Below are positions 46,273 to 54,834 of a stretch of DNA of 64,000 bases, in pieces (position 1 is the first letter of the stretch; the number at the start of each line of letters is the position of its first letter). Location of the stretch: NCBI RefSeq assembly GCF_001623875.1, contig NZ_LWAE01000001.1:682001-746000 (forward strand). The letters run 5' to 3'. The translations under genes were made by a program, and so were the position numbers. Under the pieces are notes generated by a model. The model ran no database searches and was not told the origin of the DNA. It was given only the letters and a program-made list of their open reading frames with translations. This DNA comes from Clostridium magnum DSM 2767 (GTDB lineage: Bacteria > Bacillota > Clostridia > Clostridiales > Clostridiaceae).

Positions 46273-46300
46273 ACAGATATAACATAACAAACATAAAATG
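46273..46300 (+). promoter_or_regulatory. Candidate sigma-E/K promoter of CgeB-like paralogue 2
   Basis: AC (46273-46274), 17 bp, CATAAAATG (46292-46300), in the 307-bp A/T-rich gap between the divergent CgeB-like genes. A moderate match; no other feature is visible in that gap. Confidence 0.35.
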
Positions 46301-46354
46301 AAATAAAAAAGTGAATTGAAGGAACAGTAAAAAAATAAATGTATCTAGTAGAGA

Positions 46355-48127
46355 GTGAGGTTACGAGGTGAGAAGAAAGTGGTTGAAGATAATTATGATA
46401 AAAAAGAGTTGCCAGTTTTACTAAGTCAAGAGACTAATAAAAAAAAATCACGTATAAAAGTAGCGTGTATTTTGGATGTTTTTAGTTATGAGTGCTTAAA
46501 ATATGAGTGCAATTTAATTCAATTATATTCAGATAGTTGGAAAAATATATTGCTACAAGAAAAACCGGACTTATTATTAGTAGAATCAGCTTGGAAAGGA
46601 ATTGATGAAAGCTGGAGAAAAAAGGTTGGTTATCTTGCTAAATCTCAAGATAGGACACTAGAAAAACTAGTTAAGTTTTGTAAGTATTTAAAAATTCCTA
46701 CAGTATTTTGGAATAAGGAAGACCCATATCACTTTGAGCTTTTTTTACCTGCAGCAAAATTATTTGAATATATATTTACTACTGATGTTAACTGTATAAG
46801 CAGGTATAAAGAACTTCTAGGGCATAAAAATGTATATGTATTACCATTTGGAGCACAGCCTAAAATCCATAATCCTGTAGGCAAAGATAAGGAAAAGCTT
46901 GGATATGTCGCATTTGCTGGAACATGGTATAATAATGGACATTTAAATAGAAAAAGAAATATGGAAAATGTATTAAAGCCAGCTTTAATATATGGATTAC
47001 AAATTTACGATAGAAATTATAATTATACTGTAAGTGAAAGCTACAGATTTCCAGATATCTTTCGATCTTGTAATAGAGGATGTATTCCATATGAAGAGAT
47101 GTATCAAACTTATAAGAAATATAATGTATTTTTAAATGTAAATTCTATGGATGATAGTCCTACAATGTTTTCAAGAAGAGTTTTTGAATTATTAGCCTGT
47201 GGTACAAATGTAATTAGCAGCTATTCTTTGGGAATAAAGAATATGTTCTCTAAAATTGTTAAATTGTCTATGAGTGAAGAAGAGACTTTAAAACATTTAG
47301 AATCTTTATTAAGGAATAAAGAGCTAAGAGATAGATTATCATTACAGGGACAAAGGGAAGTTTTTAATAAACATACCTATACTCATCGTTTTGAAAGTAT
47401 GTTAGATAAAGTTGGAATTTTGTATAAAAAGCAATCTAGCCCAAGTGTATCTATTATAACATGTACAAATCGTTGTGATAGTGTTAATAATGTATTTTTA
47501 AATTATGAAAGACAGAAATATGAAAATAAAGAGCTTATTATTATATTAAATAATAATAGCATGAATTTGGATACTTGGGAAAAGAAAGCTAGCATGCATA
47601 AAGATGTAAAGATATTTCGACTAGATGAGGAAAAATCTTTAGGGGAATGTTTAAATTATGCAATCAGTAAATCTAGTTTTGACTATGTAGCTAGATTTGA
47701 TGACGATAACTATTATGCATCGGAATTTATAGGGGATATGATGAATGCTTTCAAATATACTGATGCAGATATTGTAGGTAAACACACATATTATGCATAT
47801 TTAGAAAAAAGTAAAACCTTAGTTATTAGATTTCCAGATTTAGAAAATCAATATGTAAAATTTTTATGTGGTTCAACTACGATTATAAGAAAAGCAGTAT
47901 TAGATCAGGTGGAATTTACTGGTAAATCAGAAGGATGTGATACAGATTTTTTAAAAAGATGTATACAGAAAAATATTAAATTATATTCAACAGATAGGTT
48001 TAATTATGTTTATATTAGACACTCATCTAGTAATGATCATACCTGGAAAATAAAAGATGAAGAATTCTTGAACAAATGTAAGATAATTGAATGTGTAGAT
48101 GATTATAGGCAAATTACAACTGTATAG
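46355..48127 (+). CDS. CgeB-like glycosyltransferase fused to a GT2 domain (paralogue 2)
   Basis: 590 residues if the GTG at 46355 is used; the GTG at 46379, 11 nt after GAGGTG, is a good alternative. Same two-domain layout as its divergent neighbour: CgeB-like half (VACILDVFSYECLKYECNLIQ, LLLVESAWKGIDESW, FWNKEDPYHFELF, MFSRRVFELLACGTNVISSYS) and GT2 half with an intact RFDDDNYYASEF (DxD). It is the best-preserved of the three, so the most likely to be enzymatically active in both halves. Confidence 0.82.
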   Translation: MRLRGEKKVVEDNYDKKELPVLLSQETNKKKSRIKVACILDVFSYECLKYECNLIQLYSDSWKNILLQEKPDLLLVESAWKGIDESWRKKVGYLAKSQDRTLEKLVKFCKYLKIPTVFWNKEDPYHFELFLPAAKLFEYIFTTDVNCISRYKELLGHKNVYVLPFGAQPKIHNPVGKDKEKLGYVAFAGTWYNNGHLNRKRNMENVLKPALIYGLQIYDRNYNYTVSESYRFPDIFRSCNRGCIPYEEMYQTYKKYNVFLNVNSMDDSPTMFSRRVFELLACGTNVISSYSLGIKNMFSKIVKLSMSEEETLKHLESLLRNKELRDRLSLQGQREVFNKHTYTHRFESMLDKVGILYKKQSSPSVSIITCTNRCDSVNNVFLNYERQKYENKELIIILNNNSMNLDTWEKKASMHKDVKIFRLDEEKSLGECLNYAISKSSFDYVARFDDDNYYASEFIGDMMNAFKYTDADIVGKHTYYAYLEKSKTLVIRFPDLENQYVKFLCGSTTIIRKAVLDQVEFTGKSEGCDTDFLKRCIQKNIKLYSTDRFNYVYIRHSSSNDHTWKIKDEEFLNKCKIIECVDDYRQITTV

Positions 48128-48146
48128 ATTATCTCTTGATTTTTTT

Positions 48147-48179
48147 AAATCCTGCAAATTTTTAAAGTGCAGGATTTTA
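48147..48179 (+). terminator. Terminator after CgeB-like paralogue 2
   Basis: AAATCCTGCA (48147-48156) pairs with TGCAGGATTT (48168-48177), flanked by T runs on both sides. Confidence 0.75.
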
Positions 48180-48267
48180 CTCTGTAAAAGCTAAAATATA
48201 TTTTAATCACAAAGTAGACAAGACTTACATATAATCTAAGTAGAACATTAATTTATCATATATATGT

Positions 48268-48480
48268 TTATTATATTCCTGATATGGACTGTATGTTTGA
48301 AAATGAACCACTTATGAAAATTACAACAGATGGGGAGTTAGCTGTATTTGAGCATAAAGCTTTTTGGACAGCCATAGATACATTTAAAGATATAGAAAGA
48401 GTTAATTTTATGGAGTGGTGACAGTTTATTAAGTGGAAAAAGAGCAACAGAAGCAGTTAAGAAAAAATTAGAGTAGTGAT
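48268..48480 (+). pseudogene. Gene remnants: glucose-1-phosphate cytidylyltransferase 3' end plus an oxidoreductase-like tail
   Basis: Frame ending at TGA 48419-48421 reads FENEPLMKITTDGELAVFEHKAFWTAIDTFKD, which matches the C-terminal part of RfbF-type cytidylyltransferases (EPL..L..DGEL..Y.H.GFW..MDT.RD). Starting at 48417 in another frame, GDSLLSGKRATEAVKKKLE resembles the C-terminal end of FAD-dependent oxidoreductases. Neither has a start or the rest of its gene. They mark past deletions in the sugar locus. Confidence 0.6.
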
Positions 48481-48523
48481 ATAAAGTAACAAGTCTATGC
48501 CTAATAAAAATGGAGGCGTAAAG

Positions 48524-48793
48524 ATGAAAGATAAAATAAAAAAACTAATACAGGATGGAATAAAGTTGAAAGAAAAATATAAAAATAACTATTCTGATGT
48601 TAGCAATTATAAAAAAGAATTTTTAAATTGGATCAATGAGTACAAGCATCTAATTGAATATATTGAAGGTAAAGACTGTATTAGATATAAGAACTTTTGT
48701 TTATGGATTAATAGCATAGAGAATATAAGTTGTGAGCTCCTTGATGTTCTAATTGGATTTCTAAAGGGAATGGAGACTTCTATAGAAGATTAG
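48524..48793 (+). CDS. Small hypothetical protein
   Basis: 89 residues from the ATG at 48524, 7 nt after GGAGG (48512-48516). Lys/Glu-rich and mostly helical (KDKIKKLIQDGIKLKEKYK...), with two Trp and Cys residues in CIRYKNFCLWINSIENISC. No membrane segment or signal peptide. I do not recognise the family. It precedes the third CgeB-like gene on the same strand by 82 bp. Confidence 0.55.
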   Translation: MKDKIKKLIQDGIKLKEKYKNNYSDVSNYKKEFLNWINEYKHLIEYIEGKDCIRYKNFCLWINSIENISCELLDVLIGFLKGMETSIED

Positions 48794-48875
48794 ATGAATT
48801 TATGGGAGATACAGTATATAAATTATAAGTAGATCTTAAAATAATTTATATAAATATTATTAAAGGTGATAAAAT

Positions 48876-51038
48876 ATGTGTAATGAAGATAAATGTAAAG
48901 ATGTATCAGATAAACAAATAGATACTAAAGAATATAACTATACAATAGTTGAAGATATTTCAATTAATAGTAACAATGTTTTTATCAAAAAAAGTAATTT
49001 GTTACAGATTAAAAATGATAACAAATCATTACTTGTTACTTCATCTTTGTCAAATAAGCAATTTCAGTATATATCCTATATTGAACCTAATGTAGTATTT
49101 TCAATACGTCCTTCTAAAAAAATTTTTACTTTATCTAATGATTATAACTACAAAGTACAATTTTCAGGAGAAAAAGATGAAAGTATTTTAGTATCTATGT
49201 GTATTGTTTTTTATTCGGAAAAAGAAAAAATAAATTTAGAGTTTATTAATTTAAATGAAGAAAAAGTTATTACACCTAGTTCAGATGCAAAGTTCTATAG
49301 ATTAGGAATTAGAATTGAAGGTAAAGGAAAGTGCAACTTAAAAAATATAAAAATATACAAAGAAAAACAGATAGATTTTATGAACTTTTCTGATTTAAGA
49401 AAATTAGGCTTTGATAGTCCAGCATCCACTGAAGATTTGAAAATTGCATGTATTTTTGATGAATTTACAATGGAATGTTATAAGCCTATGTGTAGATTGA
49501 TAACATTTACTCCGTATAATTGGAAAGCAGTATTTTCTATAGATAAACCTCATATTCTAATGGTAGAATCTGCATGGAAGGGCATTGAAGGAAGTTGGAA
49601 TAGAAAAGTTGGATATTATAATGAAGAAAATATAAAAGAGTTAAAAGAGATGACGGAATGGTGTAAAAGCAATTGTGTTCCTACTGTATTTTGGAATAAA
49701 GAAGATCCAGTTCATTTTGATAGATTCATTGAAACATGTAAATATTTTGATTATATATTTACTACAGAAAAAAGTTGTATAGATGAATATAAGAAATTTT
49801 TAAAGCATGATAGAGTATATTTTCTACCTTTTGCAGCACAACCTAAAATTCATAATCCAATAAAAATAGCTGAGAATAGAGAAAATAAGATTTGTTATGC
49901 AGGTTCATACCATGCATCTAAATTTAAGGAGAGACAGGAAGATTTTGATAGGTTATTTACTGCGGCATCAAAGTATGGAATAGATATTTATGATAGAAAC
50001 TTTATAAATAATGACCCTGGATTTAAGTTTCCAGAGAAATATGTGCCTTTTATAAAAGGATATTTAAAGGCTGATGAAATAGAAAAAGCATATAAAGGGT
50101 ACAAAGTATTTATTAATGTAACTAGTGCAAAGAATGCATTAAGTATGTTTTCAAGAAGAGTATTTGAAATTATTGCCTCTTATACCCCTATTGTTAGTTC
50201 ATATTCAACGGGAATTAAAGATATATTTGGTGATATAGTTGCTGCAAGTGATGATGCTAATGAGTTGTCAAAATGCTTTAATCTGTTAATGAATGATGAG
50301 GAATATTATAATAGGATAGCTTTAAGTGGATTAAGATTGGTTTTGAAAAAACACACTTATGAAGAACGATTAAACTATATATTGAATATAGCTAATATAA
50401 ATATAGAATGTAGTGGCCCTATAATTAGTGTCATTAGTATAATTAGATCTTTAAAAGAGTTAACCGTTATTTTAGATCAATTTAAATATCAATCATATAA
50501 CAATAAAGAGTTAATATTACTGATTGATAACTTTGATGATATTGAGTCCTTATCTGATAAGTATATTGATAAAAATGTAAAAGTTTTGTCTTTAAATTCT
50601 TTAAATAAAAGTTTGCCTGTAATTGACATTGTAAATGGAGATTATATAAGTTATTTTTCTTATAACAATTATTATGGAAGATATTTTTTAGAAGATCTTA
50701 TATTAGCTAAAAAATATGCAGATGCGTCTATAGTGGGAAAGAAATCATATTATAAACTTGAAAAGAAGTCTAATTTAATTGACGAATTGAAGCTGGAGAA
50801 TAAAGGACAAGAATTTGAGTATGTTGACAATTTAGATTATGACAGTTGTATAATTAATAAAAATATTTTCAAATTCAAAAAAATAGAGGATTTAATATCT
50901 GAGTCATTAAATAATCATATGATAAAAAATTGTTTTAAATTTGGGTACAGATTGTTTAGTATAGATAAGTACAATTTTGTTTCGAATTATGACCATAATT
51001 TAAAAAATAAGGAGATATTGAAACAGATCGAATTTTAG
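48876..51038 (+). CDS. CgeB-like protein with N-terminal beta-sandwich and degenerate GT2 domain (paralogue 3)
   Basis: 720 residues. The first 165 form an extra domain (SLSNKQFQYISYIEP...YKVQFSG...FYRLGIRIEGKGKCNLKNIKIYK) that also occurs at the start of the next gene's product. Residues about 185-515 are CgeB-like (IACIFDEFTMECYKPMCRLITF, MVESAWKGIEGSWNRK, FWNKEDPVHFDRF, MFSRRVFEIIASYTPIVSSYS). The C-terminal GT2-like part keeps the fold pattern (FKYQSYNNKELILLID) but has SYNNYYGRYF in place of DDDNYY, so it lacks the metal-binding aspartates. It may bind rather than transfer sugar. Confidence 0.78.
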   Translation: MCNEDKCKDVSDKQIDTKEYNYTIVEDISINSNNVFIKKSNLLQIKNDNKSLLVTSSLSNKQFQYISYIEPNVVFSIRPSKKIFTLSNDYNYKVQFSGEKDESILVSMCIVFYSEKEKINLEFINLNEEKVITPSSDAKFYRLGIRIEGKGKCNLKNIKIYKEKQIDFMNFSDLRKLGFDSPASTEDLKIACIFDEFTMECYKPMCRLITFTPYNWKAVFSIDKPHILMVESAWKGIEGSWNRKVGYYNEENIKELKEMTEWCKSNCVPTVFWNKEDPVHFDRFIETCKYFDYIFTTEKSCIDEYKKFLKHDRVYFLPFAAQPKIHNPIKIAENRENKICYAGSYHASKFKERQEDFDRLFTAASKYGIDIYDRNFINNDPGFKFPEKYVPFIKGYLKADEIEKAYKGYKVFINVTSAKNALSMFSRRVFEIIASYTPIVSSYSTGIKDIFGDIVAASDDANELSKCFNLLMNDEEYYNRIALSGLRLVLKKHTYEERLNYILNIANINIECSGPIISVISIIRSLKELTVILDQFKYQSYNNKELILLIDNFDDIESLSDKYIDKNVKVLSLNSLNKSLPVIDIVNGDYISYFSYNNYYGRYFLEDLILAKKYADASIVGKKSYYKLEKKSNLIDELKLENKGQEFEYVDNLDYDSCIINKNIFKFKKIEDLISESLNNHMIKNCFKFGYRLFSIDKYNFVSNYDHNLKNKEILKQIEF

Positions 51039-51071
51039 AGTTAAAGTAAAAAAGAAAACTGTTTTAATATA

Positions 51072-52763
51072 ATGGGGGTGAATGGAGTGATGGGTAATAG
51101 AGACGTTAAAGATAACAATAGTAATAAACTAGAAGAAAAGACATTTAATGATTTAATAGTAGATCTAAGAGAAAATAAGTGGCAAAAAGAAGCCGGAGAT
51201 AATATAACAATATCCAATAATAATAACTTTCTAAAAATAGAATCTTGCTTATTGAATAATAAGTTTCAATATATAGGATATGAAATAATGAGTCCATTTA
51301 ATAATGTTAACGCAGTTAACTTTAAAAATATACAAGAAAACGCTATGTTCCTAATAGATTTTGTAGGGAAGTTTACGGGAAGTATTAATGTTCAATTATT
51401 CATTGTTGGATATTCGGATAAAGAAAAATTAGAAGTTAATAGTTTTGAATTAAATAGTACAAGATATATTTACGCTAAGGCAGGAACAAAAAAAATAAGA
51501 GTAGCCCTCAGAGTTACTGGAATTGGAAAAGCTCTTATAGAAAAAATTAGTATAAAAGTATTTAATCAATATTATAGCGCTATTTTAGAAGAGCAGATCA
51601 TTGGAGATTTTAATAAAAAACAGGATAAGTATCTAGTATTAACTAATATTTATCCTAGTTCAAATAATCTTTATAGAAACGCATTTGTTCATAGGAGGGT
51701 TTTACTTTATAGAGAAAGTGGATTAAATATAGATGTTTTTTCTTTATCCAGAAATCCATCAGGTTTCGGCAAATATGAGTTTAAAGGGAGCACAGTTTTT
51801 ACAGGAGATAGTAGTGGTCTTAGTACTTTATTAAAATATAGAAATTATAAAAAAATATTAATACACTTTGTAAATGAAGAAATGATAACCTCTATTAAAA
51901 AGACAGCTCCAGATATTCCTTTAGTAATTTGGATACACGGCTTTGAAACAGAAAATTGGTATAGAAGATGGTTTAATTATGATTTCATAAAAAAGGACAT
52001 TGATACAATAATAAATGGATTAGGTGAAAATAATAAAAAAATAGAATTTATGAGAAATTTATATACAAATACAGATAAGCAAATAACTTTTATTTTTGTA
52101 TCAAAATGGTTTAAGGAAAAAATAGCTGAAGAAGATATAGGATGTAAAGTTAAAAATTTCAATATTATACCCAATGTTATAGATGAAGACTTATTCAAAT
52201 TTAATAAGAAAGATAAAGAAAAAAGAAAAAAAATCCTAAGCATAAGACCATTTAGTTCAAAAAAATATGCTAATGATTTATCAGTGAAGGCAATATTAGA
52301 ATTATGTAAAAGTGATTTTTTTGAGGAGTTAGAATTTGTAATTTATGGTCAAGGCATTTTATTTCATGAAACTTTAAATCCTATAAAGCATTTTGGAAAT
52401 ATAAAAATTTTTGAAACTTTTCTAACTCAAGAACAAATAGCAGAACTTCATAAGCAGTATGGAATATTTCTTTGTCCTACTAGATTGGATTCACAAGGAG
52501 TTTCTATGTGTGAGGCTATGTCAAGTGGATTAGTTCCTATATCTAACAACATTACAGCTATTCCAGAGTTTGTTCAAAGTAATTGTGGTATTTTAAGTAG
52601 AGCAGAAGATTACAAAGGAATGGCAGGTGGAATTGAATATTTGTATAAAAATCCGGATAAGTTTATAGAGATGTCCTCAAATGCTTCGAAATATATCCAA
52701 AAAAAATGTGGTAAAAGTGAAGTAATCACAAAGGAGGTAGAGCTGATTTTAAATAGAAATTGA
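51072..52763 (+). CDS. Glycosyltransferase, GT4-like, with N-terminal beta-sandwich domain
   Basis: 563 residues from 51072; an ATG at 51090 is equally possible. The first 175 residues (NKFQYIGYEIM...FLIDFVGKFTGSINVQLFIVGYS...KKIRVALRVTGIGKALIEKISIKVF) match the N-terminal domain of the preceding protein and look like a jelly-roll carbohydrate-binding fold. Residues about 190-563 are a GT-B transferase: IPNVIDEDLFKFN, LSIRPFSSKKYANDLSV, and the E-x7-E-like block GVSMCEAMSSGLVPISNNITAIPEFV. The gene is 33 bp after its neighbour, so co-transcribed. Confidence 0.82.
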   Translation: MGVNGVMGNRDVKDNNSNKLEEKTFNDLIVDLRENKWQKEAGDNITISNNNNFLKIESCLLNNKFQYIGYEIMSPFNNVNAVNFKNIQENAMFLIDFVGKFTGSINVQLFIVGYSDKEKLEVNSFELNSTRYIYAKAGTKKIRVALRVTGIGKALIEKISIKVFNQYYSAILEEQIIGDFNKKQDKYLVLTNIYPSSNNLYRNAFVHRRVLLYRESGLNIDVFSLSRNPSGFGKYEFKGSTVFTGDSSGLSTLLKYRNYKKILIHFVNEEMITSIKKTAPDIPLVIWIHGFETENWYRRWFNYDFIKKDIDTIINGLGENNKKIEFMRNLYTNTDKQITFIFVSKWFKEKIAEEDIGCKVKNFNIIPNVIDEDLFKFNKKDKEKRKKILSIRPFSSKKYANDLSVKAILELCKSDFFEELEFVIYGQGILFHETLNPIKHFGNIKIFETFLTQEQIAELHKQYGIFLCPTRLDSQGVSMCEAMSSGLVPISNNITAIPEFVQSNCGILSRAEDYKGMAGGIEYLYKNPDKFIEMSSNASKYIQKKCGKSEVITKEVELILNRN

Positions 52764-52794
52764 GAATTATGAATTAAATGTAAGGAGATTTTTT

Positions 52795-54666
52795 ATGAAT
52801 AAGGTTGCATTTTGGAATTCTCCATATCCTTTTAGAGATTTGTTATTGTTTTCAGTTAAAGATAAAGCACTTAATAATAGTCAAATTGAAAATATAAGGA
52901 AAGAAGCTTTAAAAATAAATTTAACATTTCTACCTCAGAGAACGTATGGACAAATATCTAATTTTGTAATAACGAAAGATTTGGAAGGATTCACACAAAA
53001 AAATGAAGTAACTTTTTTTTCAGGGATAGCTCAATTAAATAATAAATTCTATTTTGGACAGAAGTCTTTGCCTTTAAATGAAAGTATACAGAAAGAGCTT
53101 TATGATAGTGTTGGATTATTTACTTTAATTGATATTAATGATGAAAATATAAAAATAACTCAGGATTTTTTCGGGTGTGGGACTTTATTTTACTTTGATG
53201 AGAAGAACCTTTTCATTATTTCTAACAGATATCATTTGATATTACTTTTTCTTTCGTGGATTGGGCATAAAGGAAGATTGGATAGTGATAAAGTTATAGC
53301 AACACTTTACTCTGATACTACATTCCTTAGCCAAAATATTTCAAGTAAGATGGATATTATAGGTGTTAAGCAGTTAGCATTTGACCATGAAGCTAAGGTT
53401 GATAAGGATGGATGGAAAATAGCACCCAAAGAATCTGTAATAGATGCTTTGACAGGATGTAGTAACAAAGAGTATGATGAATTGCTAGAAAAAGGAAAGA
53501 AAGAGGTTATAGACAATATTAGAGCTGTAATAGAATCAAACTTATTTGAAAAGCTTATAACTGACCTATCAGGAGGTATGGATAGCCGATCAGTTTTTGG
53601 TGCAATTTTAAATATTGAAGATGTTATTAAAAAAATTGAAATTTATACAAAAGATATACCTGGATCGTCAGACCTTCAAATTGCTGCAGGATTAAAAAAT
53701 CTTTTTGGTGGTAGTTTTTATAGTGAAATAGGAAGACCTCAGTTTCCAATGACAGTATCAGAAAGCTTTGATATTTGGCGAAGCTATTTTATGGGGACTT
53801 ATTATAGATTAGCAATTGGTGCATGGTCTCCAAAAGGTGAAAATAATTCACAAATAAGATTTAGTGGTGGATGTGGTGAAATTTATAGAACCTTTTGGAG
53901 TAAAATATATAGAAATAAAGTTGATGGTGCAAATTCAATTGAGGAGTTAGTTATTAGATTAACAAATTCATTTTCCCGTTCAGCAGTAGCAGCATACCCC
54001 AATGCTCAAAATAGACTTAATGAACTACTTGTTAATGAGATAAGTGAACTTCCGGGGACAACACCTATGGATAAGTTTGAATCTCATTATGTATATTTTA
54101 GAAACAGGTATCACTTTGGTATGAGAGCTTATGAATGTTTTCACGATTGTCTAATGTGGTTTCCATTAATGTCCAAATCTTTATTTAAAGCATCAAGATC
54201 TTTGACTTTTGAAGAGAAATATAATTCTAAACTTATGTTAGAACTTACTGAACGTATGCAACCTATATTAATATGGATTGATTATGCATCTAAGCCTGCA
54301 TCTAATAATAAAACTTTATATAATATTTCAATATCAGATATTAGGTTCAAAGGATGTAAGGTGCTACTTGATTCAAATATAGACGATTGGAACGCTATTA
54401 ATTTAAGAAATAAAGAAATTTTACAAAACTTAAGAGAAAAAATGAATTCTAAATTCTACAGTGACTGGAAGAATGTTCATCAACATTTGCAGAGAGAAAC
54501 CATTAATGCATTTTATGAACTTAGTAGTTATAGTTCTGATCTTGATATGATTTTAGGAAAAGACTTTGTTAATTATATAGAAAAATCCTCCTCAAACCCT
54601 AGAGGAATATATCAGATTTGCTCTAAACTTAGTTCACTTAGAGATCAGATTGCAATATTTTCATAA
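52795..54666 (+). CDS. Asparagine-synthetase-like (PP-loop) protein lacking the glutaminase cysteine
   Basis: 623 residues. Residues 1-210 resemble the class II glutaminase fold (FTLIDINDENIKITQDFFGCGTLFYFDEKNLFIISNRYHLIL), but the N-terminus is MNKVAFWNS with no Cys at position 2. The ATP-binding PP-loop LITDLSGGMDSRSV near 260 begins the synthetase domain, with FSGGCGEIYRTFW near 360. Without Cys2 it probably cannot use glutamine and may adenylate a carboxylate for amide or beta-lactam-type bond formation. In a glycan locus it may amidate a uronic acid or attach an amino compound. Last gene of the run; ribosome site TAAGGAG. Confidence 0.8.
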   Translation: MNKVAFWNSPYPFRDLLLFSVKDKALNNSQIENIRKEALKINLTFLPQRTYGQISNFVITKDLEGFTQKNEVTFFSGIAQLNNKFYFGQKSLPLNESIQKELYDSVGLFTLIDINDENIKITQDFFGCGTLFYFDEKNLFIISNRYHLILLFLSWIGHKGRLDSDKVIATLYSDTTFLSQNISSKMDIIGVKQLAFDHEAKVDKDGWKIAPKESVIDALTGCSNKEYDELLEKGKKEVIDNIRAVIESNLFEKLITDLSGGMDSRSVFGAILNIEDVIKKIEIYTKDIPGSSDLQIAAGLKNLFGGSFYSEIGRPQFPMTVSESFDIWRSYFMGTYYRLAIGAWSPKGENNSQIRFSGGCGEIYRTFWSKIYRNKVDGANSIEELVIRLTNSFSRSAVAAYPNAQNRLNELLVNEISELPGTTPMDKFESHYVYFRNRYHFGMRAYECFHDCLMWFPLMSKSLFKASRSLTFEEKYNSKLMLELTERMQPILIWIDYASKPASNNKTLYNISISDIRFKGCKVLLDSNIDDWNAINLRNKEILQNLREKMNSKFYSDWKNVHQHLQRETINAFYELSSYSSDLDMILGKDFVNYIEKSSSNPRGIYQICSKLSSLRDQIAIFS

Positions 54667-54707
54667 TAGGAATTTGAAAGTATGTAAATTATATATATCA
54701 AGATATT

Positions 54708-54762
54708 AAAAAATCAGGAAATTTTATTAGTAAGCCTAGTAAAATTTCCTGATTTTTTTATT
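54708..54762 (+). terminator. Terminator after the asparagine-synthetase-like gene
   Basis: AAAAAATCAGGAAATTTTA and TAAAATTTCCTGATTTTTTT form a long stem around a 13-nt loop. Confidence 0.88.
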
Positions 54763-54834
54763 TAGACAATATCACAATAAATACATAGTTGTGTGTACTT
54801 ATAGCATTTTCTTAAGTTGTTGTGAAGATATCTT

